This document shows, in pieces, positions 51,693 through 61,448 of a DNA stretch of 64,000 nucleotides (its first letter is position 1; each line of letters starts with the position of its first letter). The notes under the pieces are model-generated. The model saw only the letters and a list, made by a program, of their open reading frames with translations. It was not told where the DNA came from and made no database searches. The stretch comes from a sulfur-oxidizing endosymbiont of Gigantopelta aegis (GTDB taxonomy: Bacteria; Pseudomonadota; Gammaproteobacteria; GRL18), in contig NZ_JAEHGE010000001.1 in assembly GCF_016097415.1 (NCBI RefSeq), positions 149,001-213,000 of the forward strand, read 5' to 3'. The position numbers were made by a program, and so were the translations under genes.

Positions 51693-52019
51693 TTAGGAAG
51701 GATATGCTGGAGAGTTTGGTCTAACAGTCACTTTGTGTCTTGGACAATCAACTAACAAATCCAAGCCTTCTAATACCATTTGTCCTATTAAAGGCTCAAC
51801 ACCATAATCACTGATCAGAAGAGGATTTTCGGTTGTTGAATCATCTGCCAAGTAAACAAGCGCTTTGCTATCCGCTTTTAAACCAATAGCTTCTGCAACA
51901 TCTTTACCTATAATTGAAACAACTGTACCGCTATCAACCAGAGCATCAAGCTCAATAGATTGACCATTGAAAGGATTAATTAATGTAAAATCCCCTCTCA
52001 CTTCGCCCATGACTGACAC
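51693..52019 (-). CDS. Retropepsin-like aspartic protease (clan AA)
   Basis: 108 residues. The catalytic motif is ALVDSGTVVSIIGKDVAEAI (about 26-45), DSG in place of DTG, and the C-terminus has VLEGLDLLVDCPRHKVTVRP. Small prokaryotic proteins of this type are common near toxin-antitoxin and mobile genes and their substrates are unknown. A decayed second copy lies at 50940-51045. Confidence 0.8.
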   Translation of the reverse strand: MSVMGEVRGDFTLINPFNGQSIELDALVDSGTVVSIIGKDVAEAIGLKADSKALVYLADDSTTENPLLISDYGVEPLIGQMVLEGLDLLVDCPRHKVTVRPNSPAYPS

Positions 52020-52190
52020 CCTTTAATTTTTTAATTTTCTAATTGCGTATTCATAATTTAGTTTTTCCATTTTTCTTTATCGTCATTCTGAAAAATTCGA
52101 AATTTCAGTATTTTTTACAATGCGATACCATGATTCTATCAGGTAAATTAACACAAGTAATAAAAAAACTAAAACAGGGCATTTAATGAT

Positions 52191-52198
52191 GTTATAAT
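52191..52198 (+). promoter_or_regulatory. Extended -10 promoter before the deacetylase fragment
   Basis: TGTTATAAT contains TATAAT at 52193-52198 with an upstream TG. Transcription is expected near 52205, the A of the ATG, implying a leaderless message. The -35 region is poor. Confidence 0.5.
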
Positions 52199-52204
52199 CC
52201 CAAT

Positions 52205-52603
52205 ATGCTCAATTACCATGCCCCCATTCGCTTAGCGACAGACACAAGCCCACAGCTGATCGTCGTCATTGATACTGAAGAAGAATTTGACTGGTCTTCC
52301 CCACCAGACAAAAATGCAGTTGCTGTCACCGCAATGGAAAAAATCTACCTGGTTCAAGACATATTCGATGAATATCAGATAAAACCCTGCTATATCATCG
52401 ATTATCCTATCGCTAGCCAAGCTGCTGGCTATGAACCATTACTTGAAATCTATCAAAAAGACAATTGTGAAATTGGTGCGCACCTTCACCCCTGGGTCAA
52501 TCCACCCTTTGAAGAAGCCCTCACGATCAGCAATATGTACCCGGGCAATCTAAGTCGAGCACTTGAGTTTGCAAAGCTTAAAAATCTCAAAAAGGATAAG
52601 TAA
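52205..52603 (+). pseudogene. Polysaccharide deacetylase (WalW-like), truncated
   Basis: 132 residues. LIVVIDTEEEFDW (about 18-30) carries the metal-binding aspartates and EIGAHLHPWVNPP (about 89-101) the His pair of the NodB fold. Full-length relatives are over 300 residues, and this frame ends soon after SNMYPGNLSRALEFAKLKN. About two-thirds has been lost, so activity is unlikely. Confidence 0.8.
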
Positions 52604-52608
52604 ATAAT

Positions 52609-52659
52609 ATGCAAGTTGATTTCATGATCATAGGTTCCCAAAAATGTGGCACTAGGTAA
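52609..52659 (+). pseudogene. Sulfotransferase N-terminal remnant
   Basis: A 16-residue frame, MQVDFMIIGSQKCGTR, matches the 5'-phosphosulfate-binding start of PAPS-dependent sulfotransferases (FxIIGxQKCGT) and then stops. It sits five bases after the deacetylase fragment. The 210 bases after it hold no recognisable continuation. It hints at former use of PAPS. Confidence 0.6.
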
Positions 52660-53145
52660 GCGATCAATCAGCGATTAGATTTCCCCTACTTAACCAAATC
52701 GGATAAAAAAGTAACCTTCCAGTATTTTCAATTTTTTTAGCTTGTACCTCAATATAATAGTTGTTAAAGTGACTCTAATTATCATTAATATCACTCGGAA
52801 GTTCAATAATAACCTGTCTAAAAAAATAATATTAAATACACGTATTTAATATTATTTTAGCAAAGGAATATCGTGTTTTTTAAATTGAAAATTCAACCAG
52901 TTTTTTTTGTTTTTTTATTTGTACTTATTATTAGTTTAGTCATTGAATACAGTGGACCCCATTGTCAAGACAGCTTTCTCAAATATTAAGATATAATTCT
53001 GTTGGTTATTTATAGTATTAGTCTTATCCACATATCCACAGGTCTGCCAGTAGTCCAGAGACGCTTGCGATATATCTCAGGGCTACTGGCTTGGCCTGTG
53101 GATATGTGGACAAGGCGGTTGCCAGTAAAGTTGATTATCCTCTCA

Positions 53146-53993
53146 TCATGCTGCCCGTTTTAAGTCTGGAACAACTTCTTTCATCACGCCATAGATCTCT
53201 GCAGGCGTTTTTCCACCGTGTGTACTGTGTGGTCGTTCATGGTTGTAAAACTCAAAATATTCCTTTAATGAGCTCTTTAGCTCATCAATACTTTGGTAAT
53301 CCTTGAGGTAAATTTCCTCATATTTTACACTTCGCCAGAGTCGTTCAATCATAATGTTATCCATTGCTCTGCCTTTGCCGTCCATGCTGATTTTTATATC
53401 ATTGGCCTTTAGAACACCTGTAAATGCTCTGCTAGTATATTGAGCACCTTGATCCGTATTGAAGATTTCTGGCTTTCCATATCGTCGCAGTGCTGTTTCC
53501 AGACTACTGATACAAAAGCTTTCTTCCATGCTGGTTGACACTTCCCAGGACAGCACAAAACGGCTACTCCAGTCCATAACAGCACTTAGGTAGACAAATC
53601 CATGTGGCATCCGTAAATACGTGATATCTGTGCACCAAACCTGGTTATTCCTATTAATATCAATTCCTTTGAGCAAATATGGATAGAGGTTATTTACTTT
53701 GCAAGGCTTGCTGGTATTGGGTTTTGGTGCCACTGAAACCAATCCCATGATCCGCATAAGCCGTTGAACTTTTTACGATTAATTTTATAACATTTCAATC
53801 TTAATGCATTACGAATTTGACGACTGCCATAGAATGGATGTTTTATGTACAACTCATCAATCAAATTCATTAATGTTAAATCTTTATTTTGCAGAGGCTT
53901 TTTAGGTTGATAGTAATAGCTTGAACGGTTCAGGCCGATAAGCTCACATTGTTTTTGATGCTCAACTGAGGGTGCTCTTTTTCTATGCAACAC
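53146..53993 (-). pseudogene. IS3-family transposase OrfB, copy 2 (frameshifted)
   Basis: The catalytic 203-residue part (53757-53146) is identical to copy 1. The upstream part (53993-53694) is joined by the same missing A near 53776. An extra loss near 53957 extends its upstream reading into other sequence. DDE motifs as in copy 1. Confidence 0.85.
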
Positions 53994-54065
53994 CGCTTTT
54001 CTGCTCTACTCAGTTGAACATCTTCAACTTTTTTGACAGCCAGTCAGCCTCTACTTTTAGTTGAC

Positions 54066-54299
54066 CTATTTGGCTGTAAGGTGTTCTTTTTCCTTTTCAT
54101 GTTCAGCATCTTTATTCTCTAATTTTTTTTGAAAAAGTATCGGCTGCACCATCAAGCATCTGCTTTTTCCAGCTATTGACCTGGGTGGTGTGCACTTCAA
54201 ATTCTGACGCAATTTCTGCGACTGTTTTTGACCTTTCAAAGCCTCAATGGCTACTTTTGCTTTAAATTTGTTGTTGAATGTTTTTCTTTTTGTGCTCAT
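54066..54299 (-). pseudogene. IS3-family OrfA, copy 2 (frameshifted)
   Basis: Same N-terminus as copy 1 (MSTKRKTFNNKFKAKVAIEA) and the same out-of-frame centre. A further indel near 54080 ends it 19 residues earlier than copy 1. Confidence 0.8.
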
Positions 54300-56048
54300 T
54301 TTTTTGTTCCCGTTAGGTTAGCTCTTATATCTTAACCTATTGTCCAGTTTTCGGGGTCCACTATAGAATTAGCACTTGTGGAAAGAAAGTTCGCTATTTT
54401 TAACGGTGGTTTTTTATCTTCTCATGTACTTGATTCACCTTATGAAATCACGTTATTCTTTCTCACATTATTATTAGCCCAAGCTACTATAATTGCAATT
54501 ATTTTACTCCCATTCCTTAAAACAAGTAAAAAAAAATAAAGTTATAGTCTATTATAATTTTATTTTTTTTTTTTTTTTAGCATTAAATGCAATTCTCCTT
54601 GGTCTAAAATATAAATTACTAAGCTATTTTAGTGATGCAGTCAGCTTTGAATTAATAAAGAATCTTGGTGGCGGAAGCATTTTAGACGCATTGCTTTATA
54701 TAATTGATGAGGCTGTACTTATTTTAGTAGTAATACTGGCTATCACTGGTTTGTACTGGCTTGGCTATAAGTTAATTAGCAATATTAAATATTTAAATGA
54801 ATTAATACCACCTGAAAGAAATATAAAAAAATACCCATTAACATCCAAAATCATATACTTCACATCATTTTTTTTTTATACTCGTAGCAAGCCTCTTGCT
54901 TTCAAATCAACAAAGAGACATAAAATATGGACTTAACAGCTTTCTTAGTTATAATTTAATAAATTCAGTTTTCTCACAAATAACAGATTTTGATAGAGAT
55001 AACTATAGCTATTTTACCTCTCAAGCGATAAATTCCCCTTTGATGCAACAAAATACCCCTTTGCACTTGACAGACCTAACAATGGAATTGATGAAGATGG
55101 CCTTTTAGGCGATTTAAAATTTCACCCGCCTCAACCAACCATCAATATTACTATCCCCCCTAACCAAAAGAATTTTGTCTTAATTGTTCTTGAAAGTGCA
55201 AGAGGTGATTTACTCGAAAAAAAAATTAATGGCATAACCGTTGCGCCCAACATCAATGCATTAGCAACTGAAGGTACTGCTATCAAGGAAGCATATAGCC
55301 ATGTAGGTTATACTTCACCATCACTGAAAACTCTTTTTACTGGTAGTATAAATCCAACAAAATCAAGCCCATCATTATTTCGTGAGTTTAAAGCTAGTGG
55401 TTATCAAATAGCCGTTTTCTCGGGGCAACCCTCTTCATTTGGGAGTATATCAGAAACAGTTGGTATGAGAAAAAATAGTGATGATATATTTTTTGATGCT
55501 GAAAAGTTAAAGGAAAAGCGAGCGTTTAGCTTCGAGCAAAAGGATCGCTTTTGCTCGATGGTCAGGTTTTATTGGGTGAATTCGATAATCGTTAGGAAAC
55601 AAAAACCAATGGAAAAAACCAAGATTTATTTACTTCAATTTCCAATCTGCTCATTTTCCTTATTTTCACCCGGGAATGAAAAAGAGTAAAATTCTGTCAA
55701 AAGGTCCTATTTCTCGTAGTAACATAAGTAAGGATAATGAAATACACCTCAGAGAAACCTATTGGAATGCTATTCATTATGCAGACTGGCTCGTTGGACA
55801 AGTGATCGAAAGATTAAAAAAGCTTGGAGTATACAATAACACAGTAGTACTTGTAACCGCCGATCATGGTGAGTCATTGTTTGATGATGACTTTTTAGGT
55901 CATGGCCACTTTATTAATCAACAGCAAACGCACATTCCTTTAATCGTCAATATTCCTAACATAACGTAAACGTCAATTAAAACCCACGTTCACAATAAGC
56001 TTCAGTTAGCTCAAACTATGATCTTCAATTCGTAATTTGGAGATACAA

Positions 56049-56279
56049 ATGAGCAACCATTCAAAAGATGCTTCGATGAAGCAACACATAGAGGCCTGCC
56101 AAGCCAGTAACTTAAGCCAGGCAGTTTATTGTCAACAACATAAGATACCCTCTCATATTTTTAGCTATTATCGAAAGAAGTTGGGTTATGTTAGCTCATC
56201 AAAACAGGTCAACACCAACAATCAACTCATTCCCATTAATTTACTGGCCAATTCCCCACAAGCAATGCAATTAAAGTAA
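56049..56279 (+). pseudogene. tnpA: IS66 TnpA, copy 2 (frameshifted)
   Basis: Identical to copy 1 for about 70 residues, then a C5 run reads C4 near 56257 and the frame ends at QAMQLK. Confidence 0.85.
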
Positions 56280-56367
56280 GCCATACCAATGGTTTCAGTT
56301 TGGAAATCAATTCTGATACGAACCTGAATCAGCTCAAGTCCATTCTGGATTTGCTCAGGACTGTTTC

Positions 56368-56722
56368 ATGATAACGGGCATCACAGTCAATCAGGTTTAT
56401 CTGGTTTCTGGTGTTACCGATATGAGAAAAGCAACCAATGGGCTATCACTGATTGTCTCAGAGCAATTGGAACACAATCCCTTTGATGGCAGTGTCTTTG
56501 TTTTTGTAATCGTCAGCGAGATAAACTTAAAATACTGTACTGGGAGCGTAATGGTTTCTGGCTTTACTATCGTACACTTGAAAAAGGGAAATTCCAGTGG
56601 CCGATGGAAAAAGAACAACCCACTCTTTCGTTAACACTGAGAGAATTACAGTGGTTACTGGATGGTTTATCTTGCACACAACACCATGCTCACCCTGAAA
56701 TTCATGGTCTGGAAAACAACTA
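56368..56722 (+). pseudogene. tnpB: IS66 TnpB (Orf2), copy 2 (frameshifted)
   Basis: Starts as copy 1 (MITGITVNQVYLVSGVTDMR), but a T6 run reads T5 near 56503, so the frame changes after GSVFVF. The true frame would end at HGLENN near 56722. Confidence 0.85.
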
Positions 56723-56797
56723 AAAAAGTCCCTTTAGATGCGCATTAAACAGAATAAATACAAGCATTTAACGCTCATTTTTAGTATAATATAACGC

Positions 56798-58326
56798 ATG
56801 AGTTCAACAGACAAAATACTACCAGAAGAGATACCAACGCTCAAAAACAGGGTGCTTGAACTCCAGTCAAAAGTGGACTGGTATGAGGAACAATTTCGTC
56901 TGTTGCAACATAAACGGTTTGGTACTTCCAGTGAAAAGAAGTTCACCCCGACTTCTTTAATGAGGCAGAAACGTTCGCCGAAGAAGCACCGGAAGTCCGT
57001 GAAACCATTACTTATGAGCGTAAAAAGCCCGGTCGTAAGCCTTTACCTAAAGACCTACCTCGTAAAGTTGTTCGTCATGAGTTATCTGAAGCAGAACAAG
57101 TCTGTGACTGCGGTCATCACTTGCATGAAATTGGTGAAGAGACCTCAGAGCAACTGGAAATTGTTCCTGCTCAGGTATATGTTGTAGAACATGTTCAGGT
57201 TAAATATGCCTGTCGTGCTTGTGAGGAAGGCGTTAAAACTGCTCCTAAGCCTGCACAGCCCATTCCTAGAAGTTTTGCATCACCCAGCCTGCTGGCCTAT
57301 ATCATTGTTTCTAAATTCCTAGACAGCTTGCCTCTCTATCGACAGGAAGCGATATTTAAACGCTATAAGATAACACTTTCCAGAGCCAGTATGTCCAACT
57401 GGGTGCTTAAATCAGCTGAATTACTCAAACCCTTTTATAATCGGTTGTTGTATTATCTCATTAGGCAGAAAATCATCCAGGCCGATGAAACAACGATGCG
57501 AGTGATCCATGATGGACGTGAGAATTGCCCTAAATCTTATATGTGGCTCTATCAAAGTGGCGGCTATCATTCCAAGTGTCCCATTGTTTTGTATGAGTAT
57601 CAGCCTACTCGTGCAGGCCAACATGCCAAAACCTTTTTAACGGGGTTTTCAGGTTACCTGCAAACGGATGGCTTTCCCGGTTATCATATATTCGAAAATG
57701 AGAACAGTGAAGTCACTTTATTAGGCTGCATGGCACATGCTCGTCGCAAGTTCCATGATGCCTTAAAAGCATTACCCAAGAACAGTCAGAAAAAGCCTGG
57801 CATGGTACAAATGGCGATCAGTAAAATTGCTAAATTGTATGCGATTGAAAAACAAATCAAACCGCTCAATGCTGAACAACGTTACCTGATCCGTCAGGAA
57901 AAAAGCAAACCACTACTGGATGACTTTAAAAAGTGGTGTGATGATAAAGTGACTAAAACAACAAAAGACAGTAAGTTGGGTGTCGCTATTCGTTATGTGA
58001 TCAATCAATGGAAGTATCTGACTGTCTATCTTGAAGAGGGCAACCTCCAGATTGATAATAATATGGCAGAGCGGCGGATCAAACCCTTTGTGATTGGGCG
58101 CAAAAACTGGGTCATGAACCAAAATCCTCGTGGTGCTGAGGCCAGTGCTATTTTATATTCAATCGTGCAAACAGCGAAAGCAAACAACCTAGAGCCCTTT
58201 GCCTTTTTAACACACATTCTGACTGAGTTACCTAAGCTGGGCAGGCATTATGATGATGAGGCTTTAGAGCAATTGTTGCCATGGAATTTGACTGAAAAAA
58301 TTCAGCCTTTAAATAAAGTGGAATGA
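56798..58326 (+). pseudogene. tnpC: IS66 transposase TnpC, copy 2 (one frameshift)
   Basis: A one-base loss plus two substitutions near 56936-56942 break the frame after GTSSEK. From 57121 to 58326 a 401-residue frame is intact, with the zinc-binding, DDE and C-terminal (ALEQLLPWNLTEKIQ) regions. It complements the defects of copy 1. Confidence 0.9.
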
Positions 58327-58355
58327 TACGTCAACGTGGGAAGTTTTGACGTATA

Positions 58356-58568
58356 CTATAAACCGAAAGAAGCCAAACCGCTAATCAGTACACCGACTAG
58401 AACAAAATAGCTTAAAATCAGCACGGGATCACGTCTAAAACTCGATTTTTTACGTGATAATTTATTATGACGAGACAATTTATTATAAGAAAGTGAAATT
58501 AAACGCTCATTGGAATTACTACCAGGACGGCTCAATCCATAACAACCTGTAGAACTATAACTACTCAC
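58356..58568 (-). CDS. Small membrane protein, possibly truncated by IS66
   Basis: 70 residues from GTG at 58568, with GAGGGG upstream. A serine/arginine-rich N-terminal half (LSYNKLSRHNKLSRKKSSF) precedes one hydrophobic helix (VLILSYFVLVGVLISGLASF). The family is unknown. The TAG stop uses the last base of IS66 copy 2, so the native C-terminus may be longer. Confidence 0.5.
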   Translation of the reverse strand: MSSYSSTGCYGLSRPGSNSNERLISLSYNKLSRHNKLSRKKSSFRRDPVLILSYFVLVGVLISGLASFGL

Positions 58569-58754
58569 AGCAAACCCCTCAAAAAATCCATTATTTTATT
58601 ATTATTATCAGTACTTTTTATTATTAATTTATTTAAGTACTTTTTTAGCTTTTTACATTAACTTTTGTAGCTTCTAGGGATTACACCTAGGAAGTATGGG
58701 TATATTGCCAATTTTTGTTTTTGAATGCAAGGATTTTCCTACTTTATCTGACAA

Positions 58755-60269
58755 TTAAATAAGAAATTCTTTGTAGGCCGGATTTTCCGTTTCATCCTTA
58801 TAGCTATAACCCAAGTCATCGAGGAATCGATGAAAATTTTCCAGTTCAGCATCCGGCACCTGAATGCCTGCCAATACCCGTCCAAAGGCCGCGCCATGAT
58901 TGCGATAGTGGAACAAACTGATATTCCAGTTCTGCCCGATACCGCGAAGAAATCGTAATAATGCACCGGGACGCTCGGGAAATTCAAAACGATACAAGTG
59001 TTCATTTTTCACCACCGGTGCATGACCGCCCACCATGTGACGCAGGTGCAACTTGGCAATTTCATTATCACTAAAATCAACCACCGGATAGCCCTTAGAA
59101 GTCAATGCATCAAACAATGCCTGCTTTTCTTCTTCGGCATTACTGGTTTTAACCCCAACAAAAACCCGTGCTAGTTCATCATGAGCATAACGATAATTAA
59201 ATTCAGTAATACCGCGATTCCCAACAATCTTACAAAACTTATAAAAGCTACCAGGCGCCTCATCAATCGTTGCTGAAAATAAAACTTCGCGATGTTCACC
59301 CAACTCAGCTCGCTCGGCAACATGACGCAGGCGATCAAAATTAATATTAGCGCCACTATTAATGGCAACGAACATTTTATTACTAATGTCATGCTCGCTG
59401 ATATATTTTTTCAATCCTGCGACAGCCAAAGCACCGGCAGGTTCAGTCACCGTTCGAGTATCATCAAAAATATCTTTAATCGCGGCACACATTTCATCGG
59501 CATTGACCAAAATGACTTCGTCCACACATTTTTGCGCGACCTTAAAGGTTTCTTTTCCGACTTGTTTAACCGCGACACCATCAGCGAAAATACCGACCTG
59601 CTCCAAAATCACTCTTTCATTAGCTTTTAGAGCGTCATGCATTGAGGCTGCATCATCGGGTTCCACACCAATGATTTTAATATTAGGGTAAAGATACTTA
59701 ATATAAGCAGAAACGCCGGCAATCAGCCCACCACCACCCACCGGTACGAAGATAGCCTCCGGCTCTTGTTCACATTGCTGCATAATTTCCATCGCAATGG
59801 TTCCCTGTCCGGCAATCACATCGGGATCATCATAAGGATGCACAAAGGTCCAACCATGCAGTTTTTCTAATTTTTTTGCATGTTCATAAGCTTCATCATA
59901 ACTATTGCCATGCAATTCAACTTTTGCCCCGAGACGTTTGACAGCCATCACTTTAATATCGGGGGTCGTTTTAGGCATCACAATCAAGGCATTTATGCCC
60001 AGTTTATTGGCGGATAAAGCAACCCCCTGAGCATGATTGCCCGCTGAAGCTGCAATAACCCCTAGGTCTTTTTCTGTCTGACTCAGTTGCACCATTTTGT
60101 TATAGGCACCACGAATTTTAAAGGAAAATACCGGTTGCAAGTCTTCGCGTTTGAGTAGGATTTGATTACCTGTACGCAGGGATAAATTAACCGCTGGATC
60201 CAGTGGTACTTTATCAACGATATCGTAAACATGGGATTTAAGTATCTTTTTTACATAATTTTCTAACAT
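58755..60269 (-). CDS. ilvA: Threonine ammonia-lyase, biosynthetic
   Basis: 504 residues (E. coli 514). The PLP lysine is in FSFKIRGAYNKM (about 48-59), SAGNHAQGVALSA lies at about 75-87, and the glycine loop VPVGGGGLIAG at about 176-186. The C-terminal 180 residues form two ACT-like domains for isoleucine/valine control. It converts threonine to 2-oxobutanoate, the first step to isoleucine. Confidence 0.97.
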   Translation of the reverse strand: MLENYVKKILKSHVYDIVDKVPLDPAVNLSLRTGNQILLKREDLQPVFSFKIRGAYNKMVQLSQTEKDLGVIAASAGNHAQGVALSANKLGINALIVMPKTTPDIKVMAVKRLGAKVELHGNSYDEAYEHAKKLEKLHGWTFVHPYDDPDVIAGQGTIAMEIMQQCEQEPEAIFVPVGGGGLIAGVSAYIKYLYPNIKIIGVEPDDAASMHDALKANERVILEQVGIFADGVAVKQVGKETFKVAQKCVDEVILVNADEMCAAIKDIFDDTRTVTEPAGALAVAGLKKYISEHDISNKMFVAINSGANINFDRLRHVAERAELGEHREVLFSATIDEAPGSFYKFCKIVGNRGITEFNYRYAHDELARVFVGVKTSNAEEEKQALFDALTSKGYPVVDFSDNEIAKLHLRHMVGGHAPVVKNEHLYRFEFPERPGALLRFLRGIGQNWNISLFHYRNHGAAFGRVLAGIQVPDAELENFHRFLDDLGYSYKDETENPAYKEFLI

Positions 60270-60415
60270 AGCCGCTAAGTTACCAATATTTTGAAATTAA
60301 GTCTAATGAAATGTGATAGTAGAGGCGTTTACAGCGCAATTAGCACAAAAAACCATTAGCTACGAGACTTCTGGCACTTTGGCCTGAAATCAAGGATAAT
60401 ATCGCCAAAAATGAA

Positions 60416-60600
60416 TTCAACCTAAAATAATCAGTTGAATCGTAGCGAGAGCGACTTAGGTGCTGAAGATTAAGGGTTTTACAGGTTATTTTGGCTTTAT
60501 TCGTAGTCACCTACGGGTGAAGTCAAAATGTTCTGGAAAATCCTTAAGATTCAGTGCATAAGGCGGTCGCAGTAGGTTCAACTGATTTTTTTAGGTTCAA
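60416..60600. repeat. Long imperfect inverted repeat between ilvA and rpiA
   Basis: Arms of about 80 bases (TTCAACCTAAAATAATCAGT at the left end; TGATTTTTTTAGGTTCAA at the right) fold into one long stem with loop TCGTAGTCACCTACGGGTGA. It has no coding content. The rest of the 365-base gap shows nothing recognisable. It has the shape of a MITE or intergenic hairpin element. Confidence 0.7.
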
Positions 60601-60637
60601 AGAAATCGGCTGAAAAAACAGCAAGAAGGAGAACATG

Positions 60638-61294
60638 ATGAATCAAGATGAAATGAAACAAGCAGTCGCAAGGGCGGCTATCGAGCACGTCGTACCGGAT
60701 ACAATTATTGGTGTTGGTACGGGTTCTACCGCCAACTTTTTTATTGATGAACTAGCCAAAATCAAACACAAAATTAATGGTGCAGTTGCCAGTTCAGAAG
60801 CCACTGCCGAGCGTCTACGCGGTCATGGTATTGAAGTATTTGACTTAAACTCCGTCAGCGAAATGTCCGTTTATATTGATGGCGCTGACGAAACCAATAA
60901 AGCCTTTCACCTAATCAAAGGTGGTGGTGGTGCTCTAACGCGTGAAAAAATCGTTGCTGCGGTCGCTGACAAGTTTGTTTGTATTGTTGATGAGACAAAA
61001 TTAGTCAGCTATATGGGTAAATTTCCACTACCTGTTGAAGTGATTCCGATGGCCCGCAGTTATGTAGCGCGTGAAATCGTCAAATTAGGTGGCGAGCCAG
61101 TCTTACGTGAAGGCTTTACTACCGACAATGGCAACATTATTCTGGATGTACACGGCATGGAAATTATGGAGCCGGTGAAATTAGAAAATCAACTCAATGC
61201 CATTGTCGGTGTTGTCACTAATGGCTTATTCGCTCAACGCCCTGCGGATGTATTGCTAGTTGGTACACCCAATGGCGTTAGAGAAGGTTTTTAA
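60638..61294 (+). CDS. rpiA: Ribose-5-phosphate isomerase A
   Basis: 218 residues from ATG at 60638; the ATG one codon earlier (60635) is also possible, but AAGGAG is better spaced to the second. [15 protein letters not shown] (about 25-39), YIDGADETN (about 80-88) and [12 protein letters not shown] (about 94-105) are the family phosphate-binding and catalytic loops. It interconverts ribose-5-P and ribulose-5-P, the substrate of KdsD encoded upstream. Confidence 0.97.
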   Translation: MNQDEMKQAVARAAIEHVVPDTIIGVGTGSTANFFIDELAKIKHKINGAVASSEATAERLRGHGIEVFDLNSVSEMSVYIDGADETNKAFHLIKGGGGALTREKIVAAVADKFVCIVDETKLVSYMGKFPLPVEVIPMARSYVAREIVKLGGEPVLREGFTTDNGNIILDVHGMEIMEPVKLENQLNAIVGVVTNGLFAQRPADVLLVGTPNGVREGF

Positions 61295-61341
61295 GAATAT
61301 TATTTAAACCATTTGTTTGAACCCTTTGTTTGAACATCGAT

Positions 61342-61413
61342 GATGCGCTTCGTACCTCAGCAGCATCCTACACATACAAAACCGTAGGATGCTGCTGAGG
61401 TACGAAGCGCATC
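61342..61413. repeat. Perfect 30-bp inverted repeat between convergent genes
   Basis: GATGCGCTTCGTACCTCAGC (start of the arm at 61342-61371) is perfectly complementary to 61384-61413, with a 12-base loop. It lies between the rpiA and oxidase stops and could end or protect both transcripts. No U-tract follows. Confidence 0.85.
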
Positions 61414-61448
61414 AACTTCAATTACCGACATACTCCCTACACTAAAAT

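Larger units (their letters stand above)
52948..54365 (-). mobile_element. IS3-family insertion sequence (second type), copy 2
   Basis: 1418 bp with the same ends as copy 1 and target repeat GAA (52945-52947, 54366-54368). It differs from copy 1 by one-base losses near 53957, 54080 and 54310. Excision restores the sulfatase frame. Confidence 0.9.
52873..55965 (+). pseudogene. LTA synthase-like sulfatase-fold membrane enzyme, disrupted
   Basis: It starts with GTG at 52873 (FFKLKIQPVFFVFLFVL, a membrane helix). It is interrupted at VIE-LALVERKF by IS3 copy 2, then continues with further membrane helices and an alkaline-phosphatase-fold domain: VLIVLESARGD, HVGYTSPSLKTLFTG (candidate catalytic threonine/serine), NFQSAHFPYFHPGM, TADHGES and GHGHF. 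At least five homopolymer shifts are needed to read through. The 3' end is cut by IS66 copy 2 at 55966. Likely role: phosphoglycerol, phosphoethanolamine or sulfate transfer on a surface polymer. Confidence 0.75.
55966..58356 (+). mobile_element. IS66-family insertion sequence, copy 2
   Basis: 2391 bp with the same ends as copy 1, but the flanking octamers AACATAAC and TATAAACC do not match. It therefore lacks a target duplication and the host gene on its left does not resume on its right. An adjacent deletion or recombination between copies is implied. Confidence 0.92.
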
